Program-made: the position numbers and the translations under genes
Origin: Streptomyces pseudovenezuelae
GTDB taxonomy: Bacteria; Actinomycetota; Actinomycetes; Streptomycetales; Streptomycetaceae
Assembly (NCBI RefSeq): GCF_001513955.1
Contig: NZ_KQ948149.1
Coordinates: forward strand, 778,227 to 842,226
Reading direction: 5' to 3'
DNA: 64,000 nt
The notes under the pieces: generated by a model
Told to the model about the DNA's origin: nothing
What the model saw: the letters and a program-made list of their open reading frames with translations, nothing else
Database searches by the model: none
Part shown: positions 51,989 through 59,532 of the stretch, piece after piece
Layout: every line of letters begins with the position of its first letter
Numbering within the stretch: position 1 is the first letter of the stretch

Positions 51989-53203
51989 ATGACACGCCGT
52001 CGTCTTCGCGCCGCTCTGGCGACCCTCGCGCTCACCACCGCGACCCTGGTCACCCTGCCGGCCGCCGCGCCCCCGCCCGCCGGCTCCCCCACCGGCTCCC
52101 CCACCGGCTCCCCCGCCGGCTCCTCCACCGGTCCGCGCGCGGACCCGGACTGGTCCGTCGCCATGGTCGACTCCACCATGGCCCGCTACACGCCGAGCAC
52201 CATCGGAGGCTGGTCCTACCCGGTCGGCCTGTATCTCTACGGCCAGTACCTCACCTACCGGCGCACCCACGACGCCCGCTACCTCGCGTACATCAAGAGC
52301 TATGTCGACCGCTTCGTCGGCGCGGACGGTTCCATCGGCCAGTCGTTCAACAGCCTGGACAGCATGCAGGCGGGCCGGCTGCTGGTGATCCTCCACCACG
52401 AGACGGGCGAGGCCCGCTACCGCACGGCCGCGCGCAAGATCCTCGACCGTCTCGCCACCTACCCGCGCACGGACGACGGCGGCTTCTGGCACGCCGACAC
52501 CGCGAGCCGCGCCCACCAGCTCTGGGCGGACGGCGTCTACATGGTGAACCCCTTCCTCGTCGAGTACGGAGAGGAGTTCGGCGAGAGCGGCGCCACGGAC
52601 GCCGAGGCGGCGCGGCAGCTCGCCGTCTACGGAGGCCACCTCCAGGTCGCGAGCGGGCTGCTGAGACACGCCTACGACGAGTCGAGGACCGTGAGCTGGG
52701 CCGATCCGGAGACCGGGCTCGCCCCCGAGCACTGGTGCCGGGCGGTCGGCTGGTACGCCATGGCGCTCGTCGACGTCCTCGACGCGGTCCCCGCGGACCA
52801 GCCCCGTCGCCCCCGGCTCCTCGCGATCCTGCGGAAGCTGGCGGCCGGCCTGGAGAAGTACCAGGACCCGGCGACCGGTCGCTGGTTCCAGGTGATCGAC
52901 AAGGGCGGCCGGAGCGACAACTGGACCGAGACGTCCTGCTCCAGCATGTTCACCTACGCCCTCTCCCGCGGCGCCCGGCGGGGATACCTGGACCGGCATT
53001 TCGAGGCCGTCGCGCACCGCGGCTACGAGGGCGTGCTCGCCAGGCTCTCGGTCGGCCCGGACGGACGCACCCGTCTCGCCGACATCTCCGTCGGCACCAA
53101 CGTCGGCGACTACGCGTACTACGTCGCCCGCACCCGGGCCACCGACGACTTCCACGGCCTGGGCGCCTTCCTGATCATGAACGAACAACTGCGAGGTGAT
53201 TAG
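51989..53203 (+). CDS. GH105-type unsaturated rhamnogalacturonyl hydrolase, secreted
   Basis: A 404-residue GH88/GH105 (alpha/alpha)6-barrel that removes the unsaturated galacturonyl residue left on oligosaccharides by rhamnogalacturonan lyases. The catalytic Asp lies in SRAHQLWADGVYMVNPFLVE; YPVGLYLYGQYLTYRRTHD, WCRAVGWYAMALVDVLD and SVGTNVGDYAYYVAR are family segments. Unusually for this family it has a signal peptide (MTRRRLRAALATLALTTATL), then a Gly-Ser-Pro-Thr linker coded by a 12-base tandem repeat. ATG 51989 has a GGGAGGA site. It leads a five-gene operon. Confidence 0.88.
   Translation: MTRRRLRAALATLALTTATLVTLPAAAPPPAGSPTGSPTGSPAGSSTGPRADPDWSVAMVDSTMARYTPSTIGGWSYPVGLYLYGQYLTYRRTHDARYLAYIKSYVDRFVGADGSIGQSFNSLDSMQAGRLLVILHHETGEARYRTAARKILDRLATYPRTDDGGFWHADTASRAHQLWADGVYMVNPFLVEYGEEFGESGATDAEAARQLAVYGGHLQVASGLLRHAYDESRTVSWADPETGLAPEHWCRAVGWYAMALVDVLDAVPADQPRRPRLLAILRKLAAGLEKYQDPATGRWFQVIDKGGRSDNWTETSCSSMFTYALSRGARRGYLDRHFEAVAHRGYEGVLARLSVGPDGRTRLADISVGTNVGDYAYYVARTRATDDFHGLGAFLIMNEQLRGD
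52082..52129 (+). repeat. 12-base tandem repeat encoding a Gly-Ser-Pro-Thr linker
   Basis: Four copies of GGCTCCCCCACC (two exact, then one with one change and one with one change) encode GSPTGSPTGSPAGSST after the GH105 signal peptide. Such a tract could vary in copy number without breaking the frame. Confidence 0.8.
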
Positions 53204-53207
53204 TGTC

Positions 53208-53999
53208 ATGAGCACATCACGAAGGGGGTTGCTGGGTGCCGCGCTGGGCGGCGCCACGGCGGCCGCGGTCGGCCTGCCGCAGGCGACCACCGCCCACGCC
53301 GCCTCCTGGCAGCAGAAGTGGGCCCCGTCCGCGAGCGGCGACGGCCTGGGTGCCTTCGAGACGATCGAGGACGACCGCGCCGACTCGCACTCCGCCGGAC
53401 AGCCGCACATCTACGCCACCGGCGACAACTGGCGTTTCGACATGCACACCGTCGACCGCGACACCTCCACCGACCGCCAGCGCCAGGAGGTCACCGGGCT
53501 GCGCAACGGCAGCGGCGGCAACTACCTGAAGTGGACGAAGGGCCAGACCTGGCGGCTCACCTACTCGATGTACATCCCGAGCTCCCTCAAGGCGACCACG
53601 ACCTTCACCCACATCATGCAGATGAAGCAGCCCGGCAGCGGCACCTCGCCGATCGTCGTGCAGTCCCTGCGCCGGGTGAACGGCAGGCAGACCATCGAGC
53701 TGAAGCTCGCCGTCGACGACATTCTCGTCGGCCGCACCGACCTGGACCCGCTGCACGACAAATGGACCGACGTCGACTTCCAGATCAAGGTCGGCGACGG
53801 TTCGGCGGGTTCGGTCCGCTGGATCCTGAAGTCCGGCGGCTCCACCGTCGTCGACGCGTCCAAGACCGGCGTCGACACCTTCCTCGCCGACCGCGTCCGC
53901 CCGAAGTGGGGCATCTACCGCTCCCTGGGCGACACCTCCGGCTCCCTCCAGAACACCTACCTGCTGCTGACCAACCTGCGCGGCTACCAACTCGTCTGA
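53208..53999 (+). CDS. Tat-exported protein of unknown function, possible jelly-roll lyase
   Basis: A 263-residue protein with a Tat signal (SRRGLLGAALGGATAAAV). The mature part is rich in Trp, Thr and beta-prone segments: YLKWTKGQTWRLTYSMYIP, TFTHIMQMKQPGSGTSPIVV, RWILKSGGSTVVDASKTG and a C-terminal RPKWGIYRSLGDTSGSLQNT. This pattern resembles jelly-roll polysaccharide lyases (heparin lyase or PL20-like), but no catalytic set is recognised with confidence. ATG 53208 has GAGGTGAT upstream. It lies 4 bases after the GH105 stop and 12 before the next gene, so a role in pectin breakdown is inferred. Confidence 0.7.
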   Translation: MSTSRRGLLGAALGGATAAAVGLPQATTAHAASWQQKWAPSASGDGLGAFETIEDDRADSHSAGQPHIYATGDNWRFDMHTVDRDTSTDRQRQEVTGLRNGSGGNYLKWTKGQTWRLTYSMYIPSSLKATTTFTHIMQMKQPGSGTSPIVVQSLRRVNGRQTIELKLAVDDILVGRTDLDPLHDKWTDVDFQIKVGDGSAGSVRWILKSGGSTVVDASKTGVDTFLADRVRPKWGIYRSLGDTSGSLQNTYLLLTNLRGYQLV

Positions 54000-54011
54000 G
54001 GAGCCGTCACC

Positions 54012-57000
54012 TTGCGACCCCCCACAGATCCACACTCCCGCTCCCGCTCCCGAGCGGCGATCGTTCTCTTCGTCGTCGCCCTCGTCCTGGGACTCGGCCA
54101 CCCGGCGGCCCAGGCCGCCTCGCAGGGTCCGCAGGACCCGCAGGAACCCTCCCCGGCCGCCGCCGTCTTCGACGTCCGCGACTACGGCGCCAAGGGAGAC
54201 GGCTCCGCCAACGACACCCCCGCCGTCAACAAGGCCGTCACCGCCGCGAGTTCGGCCGCGGGCGGCGGAGTCGTCCACTTCCCGCCCGGTGACTACAGGT
54301 CGAAGAACACCATCCACATGAAGAGCCATGTGACGCTCCGGCTCGACAAGGGCGCCACCCTCCAGGGCTCCGGCGCCGACACCTACGACAAGGCCGAGTC
54401 CAACCCGTACGACGCCTACCAGGACTACGGGCACAGCCACTTCCGCGACGCCATGATCCACGGTGACCGGCTGACCGACATCGGCTTCGTCGGCCAGGGC
54501 GTCATCGACGGCATGGGCAACCTGATCACCGGCAACCCGAAGTCCGGCGAGGCCGACAAGATCATCTCCCTGACCCGGTGCGACGGACTCACGATCGGCG
54601 ACGGCCTCACCCTCCGCCGCGGCGGCCACTTCGCCGCCCTCGTCAACGGCTGCAAGAACGTCACCTCGGACCACCTGACCATCGACACCGCGAGCGACCG
54701 CGACGGCTGGAACATCATCTCCACGACGAACGTCACGGTGACGAACGCGCACATCAGCGCCAACGACGACGCCCTGGTCTTCAAGAGCGACTACGCCCTC
54801 GGCGCCAAGCTCCCCAACGGCCACGTCCGCGTCAACGACAGCTTCCTGTCCGCGCGTTGCTGCAACGCCCTCATGTTCGGCTCGGAGACCTGCGGCGACT
54901 TCTCGGACTACCGGTTCGAGAACATCCGTATCGACGGCGCCGACAAGTCCGGCCTCGGCATGGTCTCCATGGATGGCGCGAAGATCTCCGACGTCCACTA
55001 CCGCGGCATCACGATGACGAACGTCCACTCGCCGATCATGCAGAAGATCGGCACACGAAAGCGGTGCGGCAACAGCCCCGGCGTCGGATCGATCAGCGAC
55101 ATCACGTACGACGACATCACGGCCACCGGGAGCAGCCCGTCCTTCAGCCCGACCCTGTGGGGCGAGACCGGCCACCGGATCAACGGCGTGACCTTCACCG
55201 ACGTCGACCTCACGGTTCCCGGCGGCAAGGGCACCATGTCCACCGCGGTGCCCGACAACGACCCGAACGACTACAACCCCAAGGCCATCGGCACCCGGCC
55301 GGCGTACGGCTGGTACCTGCACAACGCCGACAACGTCCAGTTCACCGACAGCTCCGTGAAGTTCGCCGCGGACGACGGCCGCCCGGCGGTCATCGCCAAC
55401 GCGGCGAGTGGCGTCCGCTTGACCCGGTTCACCGCGCAGAAGGGCGGCGACTCCCCGTACGACGTCGGCCTCCAGGACGCTTCCGGTGTCTGCCTGACGG
55501 ACAGTCACGACACCTCAGGAGGCGCCCTCCGCGTCTCGGGCAGCCAGGACTGCGGCACGGCGGTGAAGCCGCTCGACCTGGACAACCCCCGCCAGGACTT
55601 CCTCCGCGACTCCGTCGGCGGCCTCTTCCTGCACTGGGGCCTGCGCACCGCGCCCGCCCACACCAGCTGCACCACCTGGGAGAACGACGTCACGAACGGT
55701 GGCTGGACCCCGGACTACTGGGTGAAGGAGGCCCAGAAACTGCACTCCCAGTACCTGGTCCTCGCCAGCTTCCACAGCCGCCTCGGCTACGCCCGCCCCT
55801 GGCCGTCCAGGATCCCCGGATCCTGCACCACCAAGCGGGACTTCCTCGGCGAGCTGATCACGGCGGCCAAGGCGAAGGGTCTGAAGGTCATTCTCTACAT
55901 GACCAACGACCCCCAGTGGCACGACGAGGGCGGCCACGAGTGGCTCGACTCCGCCGCGTACTCCTCCTACAAGGGCAAGAACGTCGACCTGACCACCAAC
56001 GACGGCTTCGGGCAGTTCAGTTACGACAACTTCTTCGAGGTCATGGACCGCTATCCCGACCTCGGCGGCTTCTGGATCGACAACGACAACGCGTACTGGG
56101 AGAGCCACGACCTCTACCGGCAGATCTACGAGAAGCGCCCGGGCTACACGCTCAGCAACAACAACGAGGACACGCCGATCATGGACATGATCAGCAATGA
56201 GCAGAAGACGGGGATGACGCCGGCCTACGACTATCCGCAGGCCATCTACACCGCTCAACCCCGTTTGACGGAGGCGGACTTCAAGCTGCCGTCCACCGGC
56301 GCCTGGTGGTTCGACGGCTCCAACCCGTCCGTGGACAAGGCGCTGACCCTCGGCCGGCTCATCACCAACGCGGGCTCGTCCGTGAAGGCACTGATGGCTG
56401 AGACCGCCCAGGTCAACGGCAGGTTCCCGGCCAACCAGGCCGCCTTCAACACCTTCGCCGACTCCTACCTGGACCCCATCTGGGAGTCCCTGCACGGCAC
56501 CGAGGGCGGCGGCTACATGTACGGCGGCCTCAAGCCCGGCTTCTGGAACGACGGCGCGCACGGCGTGACGACCATCGCGAAGGACGACCCGAACCGCCAG
56601 TACCTCCACGTCCTGACCCCGCCCAGCACCAGCACGCTGCGCATCCGCGACAACGGCTACCGGATCGCCTCGGTCGCCGACCTCCGCACCGGCAAAGCGG
56701 TTTCGTGGTCGCAGTCGGGTGGGGTGCTCACCCTGACCGGGCTCGCCGGCTGGGACCCGTACGACACCGTCTTCAAGGTCACCACCGCAGGCCGTCAGGG
56801 CATCCTCACCGGCGTCAAGGTGAGCGCGAGCGCCTCGGCGAGCGGTCACGCCGGATCGGCCGCGGGCGACGGCGATCACCTCACCTACTGGGACAACAAC
56901 AAGACGCTGCCCGTGAACCTCACCTTCGACCTCGGCTCCGCCAAGAAGGTGCAGTACCTCGGGCTCAACCAGCGCGAGGACTCCGTCGCCTACGCCCGCT

Positions 57001-57275
57001 CGGACACCGAACAGTCGGCGCGGATCAAGGACTACAAGGTGTATCTGAGCGACGACGGCTCGACCTGGGGGAGTGCCGTCAAGACAGGGCAACTCCCCAG
57101 CCGTCGTGGGATCCAGGGCATCGACCTGACCGCGGCGAACGCCCGGTACGTCCGCATCGAGGTCGACACCACCTGGGCCGCCGCCACCGACACCACCCGC
57201 TACCAGCGACTGCGCATCGACGAGGCGTGGATCGGCACGTCGTACGCCACACCCGCGAACAGGGGACAGTCATGA
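54012..57275 (+). CDS. GH28-like / GH29-like / discoidin multidomain secreted enzyme
   Basis: A 1,087-residue fusion. Signal peptide IVLFVVALVLGLGHPAAQA to about residue 36. Residues about 50-510 form a right-handed beta-helix like GH28 polygalacturonases (FDVRDYGAKGDGSANDTPAV, DRDGWNIISTTNVTV, ISANDDALVFKSDY); the GHG motif is not seen, SETCGDFSDYRF stands in its place. Residues about 520-870 resemble GH29 alpha-L-fucosidases (GGLFLHWGLRTAPAH, LGGFWIDNDNAYWE, STGAWWFDGSNPS). After a beta-sandwich, about 930-1,080 is an F5/8-type C (CBM32-like) domain ending LRIDEAWIG. TTG 54012 has GAGGAG upstream; the stop overlaps the next ATG (ATGA). Confidence 0.85.
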   Translation: MRPPTDPHSRSRSRAAIVLFVVALVLGLGHPAAQAASQGPQDPQEPSPAAAVFDVRDYGAKGDGSANDTPAVNKAVTAASSAAGGGVVHFPPGDYRSKNTIHMKSHVTLRLDKGATLQGSGADTYDKAESNPYDAYQDYGHSHFRDAMIHGDRLTDIGFVGQGVIDGMGNLITGNPKSGEADKIISLTRCDGLTIGDGLTLRRGGHFAALVNGCKNVTSDHLTIDTASDRDGWNIISTTNVTVTNAHISANDDALVFKSDYALGAKLPNGHVRVNDSFLSARCCNALMFGSETCGDFSDYRFENIRIDGADKSGLGMVSMDGAKISDVHYRGITMTNVHSPIMQKIGTRKRCGNSPGVGSISDITYDDITATGSSPSFSPTLWGETGHRINGVTFTDVDLTVPGGKGTMSTAVPDNDPNDYNPKAIGTRPAYGWYLHNADNVQFTDSSVKFAADDGRPAVIANAASGVRLTRFTAQKGGDSPYDVGLQDASGVCLTDSHDTSGGALRVSGSQDCGTAVKPLDLDNPRQDFLRDSVGGLFLHWGLRTAPAHTSCTTWENDVTNGGWTPDYWVKEAQKLHSQYLVLASFHSRLGYARPWPSRIPGSCTTKRDFLGELITAAKAKGLKVILYMTNDPQWHDEGGHEWLDSAAYSSYKGKNVDLTTNDGFGQFSYDNFFEVMDRYPDLGGFWIDNDNAYWESHDLYRQIYEKRPGYTLSNNNEDTPIMDMISNEQKTGMTPAYDYPQAIYTAQPRLTEADFKLPSTGAWWFDGSNPSVDKALTLGRLITNAGSSVKALMAETAQVNGRFPANQAAFNTFADSYLDPIWESLHGTEGGGYMYGGLKPGFWNDGAHGVTTIAKDDPNRQYLHVLTPPSTSTLRIRDNGYRIASVADLRTGKAVSWSQSGGVLTLTGLAGWDPYDTVFKVTTAGRQGILTGVKVSASASASGHAGSAAGDGDHLTYWDNNKTLPVNLTFDLGSAKKVQYLGLNQREDSVAYARSDTEQSARIKDYKVYLSDDGSTWGSAVKTGQLPSRRGIQGIDLTAANARYVRIEVDTTWAAATDTTRYQRLRIDEAWIGTSYATPANRGQS

Positions 57276-59521
57276 TCCGTATCAGATCGCTCACGGCCAC
57301 GGTGGCGGGCCTGCTCATCGCCGCGGCGGTGCCGCTCGTGGGCACCGCCCATCCGGCGGCCGCCTCCGACAACGGCCAGTCCGTCCGGCCCGCCATGGGC
57401 TGGTCCAGCTGGAGCTTCGTGCGCCGCACACCGACCGAGGCCAAGATCAAGGCGCAGGCCGACGCGCTGGTCGCCAGTGGCCTCAAGGACCACGGCTTCG
57501 TGCAGGTCAACCTCGACGACTTCTGGCAGAAGTGCGACTCCAACGGTTTCGTCGTCGACGACTACGGCCGCTGGGCCGTCGACACGGCCAAGTTCCCCGG
57601 CGGGATCAAGGCCCTGGCCGACCACGTCCACTCCAAGGGCCTGAAGTTCGGCTTCTACGTGACCCCGGGCATCGCGAAGAACGCCGTCACGAAGAACACG
57701 CCGATCGAGAGCACCGCCTACCACGCGAAGGACATCGCGGACACGTCCAGGACCGAGAAGAACTACAACTGCAAGAACATGTACTACATCGACTACTCCA
57801 AGCCGGGCTCCCAGGAGTTCGTGAACTCCTGGGCCAAGCAGTTCGCCTCGTGGGGAGTCGACTACCTGAAGATCGACGGCGTCGGCAGCCAGGACGTCCC
57901 CGACGTGCGGGCCTGGGACAAGGCACTGAGGGCCACCGGACGGCCCATCACCTTCGCGCTCTCCAACAACCTCCCGATCGCCGACGCCACCACCTGGCGC
58001 GGACTGGCCAACAGCTGGCGCACCCAGGGTGACGTGGAGTGCTACTGCGGGCCGGGGAGCAACGGCAGCGGCTATCCGCTCACCGACTGGTCCCACGTCT
58101 CCAAGCGCTTCGACGCGGCGGCCTCCTGGCAGCCGTACGCCGGACCGGGCGGCTGGAACGACCTGGACTCGCTGGAGATCGGCAACGGCGACCAGGTGGG
58201 CCTGACCGCCGACCAGCGGCGCTCCCACTTCACCCTGTGGGCGATGGCGGCCTCGCCGCTGCTGCTCGGCACCGACCTCACCCACCTCGACTCCGTCGAC
58301 AAGGCGATGCTGACCAACGACCGGCTGATCGGCGTCGACCAGGACGGGGTCGCGGCCAAGCGGATCGTCGACAGCGGTGTGCGGCAGGTCTGGAGCAAGA
58401 AGGAGAGCGACGGCCAGTACGTCGTGGCCCTGTTCAACACCGGCACCTCGGGCAACGCGACCGTGAGCGTGAACTGGTCGCAGGCCGGGTTCACCGGCTC
58501 CGGTGACGTCACCGACCTGTGGTCCGGCTCGCACAAGGGCGTGATCGCGGACTCCTACAGCGCGACCCTGCGCCCGGGCGAGACCCGGCTCATCCGCGTC
58601 AAGCCCGTCAACTCCCTCAAGGCGGCGGCGGCTTCACCGGGGATGGCCGTCGCCCCCTACGAGTACCTCGGCTGGGGCAGCCCCCAGAACCCCACGGCCG
58701 TGATGTCGGCGACCGGCGTCAAGTGGTTCACCCTCGCCTTCATCCTCTCGGACGGCACCTGCAACCCCAAGTGGGACGGCTCCCGTCCGCTCACCGGCGG
58801 CGACGACCAGGCGAAGATCAACGCGATCAGAGGAGCCGGCGGGGACGTGATGGTCTCCGTGGGCGGCTGGAGCGGCGCGAAGCTCGGCGAGAAGTGCTCC
58901 AGCGCCTCGGCGCTCGCCGGCGCCTACCAGAAGGTGATCAACGCCTACCGGCTGAAGGCCCTCGACATCGACATCGAGAACACCGAGTGGTCCAACGCGA
59001 CCGTACGGCAGCGGGTCGTCGACGCGCTGAAGACGGTCAAGGCGAACAACCCGGGCCTGAAAACCGTCATCACCTTCGGCACCACGACCAGCGGCCCCGA
59101 CTCCACCGGCGTCGACATGATCAAACGGGCCGCCAACTCGGGCCTGGCGAACGACGTCTGGTGCATCATGCCGTTCGACTTCGGCGGCGGCACCACGAAC
59201 ATGGGCACCCTCACCACCCAGGCCATGGAGGGCCTCAAGGCCCGCGTCAAGTCGGCCTACGGCTACAGCGACGCCACCGCCTACGCCCACATCGGCCTGT
59301 CCTCGATGAACGGGAAGACCGACGACTCCGGTGAACGCGTCCGCGTCGCCGACTTCAGGACCATGCTCGCCTACGCCCAGCAGCACCACATCGGGCGCCT
59401 CACGTACTGGTCCGTCAACCGCGACCGCCCCTGCGGCTCGGGCACCGACGGCGACTCGTGCAGCGGCGTGACACAGCAGCCGTACGACTACCTCAAGGTC
59501 TTCACCCAGTACACGGGCTGA
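57272..59521 (+). CDS. GH27 alpha-galactosidase fused to a GH18-like domain
   Basis: A 749-residue bifunctional-looking secreted protein. Signal peptide to about residue 32 (LLIAAAVPLVGTAHPAAAS). Residues about 38-450 are GH27: MGWSSWSFVRRTPTEAKIKA, the nucleophile Asp in VDYLKIDGVGSQ near 199 and the acid/base Asp in GGWNDLDSLEIGNGDQ near 296. From about 456 a GH18-type chitinase-like barrel follows (VKWFTLAFILSDGTCNPKWD, GGDVMVSVGGWSGAKLG). Its catalytic line reads LKALDIDIENTEW: the first Asp of DxxDxDxE is Lys while the last Asp and the acid Glu remain. Coupled by ATGA to the GH28-GH29 gene. Confidence 0.9.
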   Translation: MIRIRSLTATVAGLLIAAAVPLVGTAHPAAASDNGQSVRPAMGWSSWSFVRRTPTEAKIKAQADALVASGLKDHGFVQVNLDDFWQKCDSNGFVVDDYGRWAVDTAKFPGGIKALADHVHSKGLKFGFYVTPGIAKNAVTKNTPIESTAYHAKDIADTSRTEKNYNCKNMYYIDYSKPGSQEFVNSWAKQFASWGVDYLKIDGVGSQDVPDVRAWDKALRATGRPITFALSNNLPIADATTWRGLANSWRTQGDVECYCGPGSNGSGYPLTDWSHVSKRFDAAASWQPYAGPGGWNDLDSLEIGNGDQVGLTADQRRSHFTLWAMAASPLLLGTDLTHLDSVDKAMLTNDRLIGVDQDGVAAKRIVDSGVRQVWSKKESDGQYVVALFNTGTSGNATVSVNWSQAGFTGSGDVTDLWSGSHKGVIADSYSATLRPGETRLIRVKPVNSLKAAAASPGMAVAPYEYLGWGSPQNPTAVMSATGVKWFTLAFILSDGTCNPKWDGSRPLTGGDDQAKINAIRGAGGDVMVSVGGWSGAKLGEKCSSASALAGAYQKVINAYRLKALDIDIENTEWSNATVRQRVVDALKTVKANNPGLKTVITFGTTTSGPDSTGVDMIKRAANSGLANDVWCIMPFDFGGGTTNMGTLTTQAMEGLKARVKSAYGYSDATAYAHIGLSSMNGKTDDSGERVRVADFRTMLAYAQQHHIGRLTYWSVNRDRPCGSGTDGDSCSGVTQQPYDYLKVFTQYTG

Positions 59522-59532
59522 GGGGAACAACC

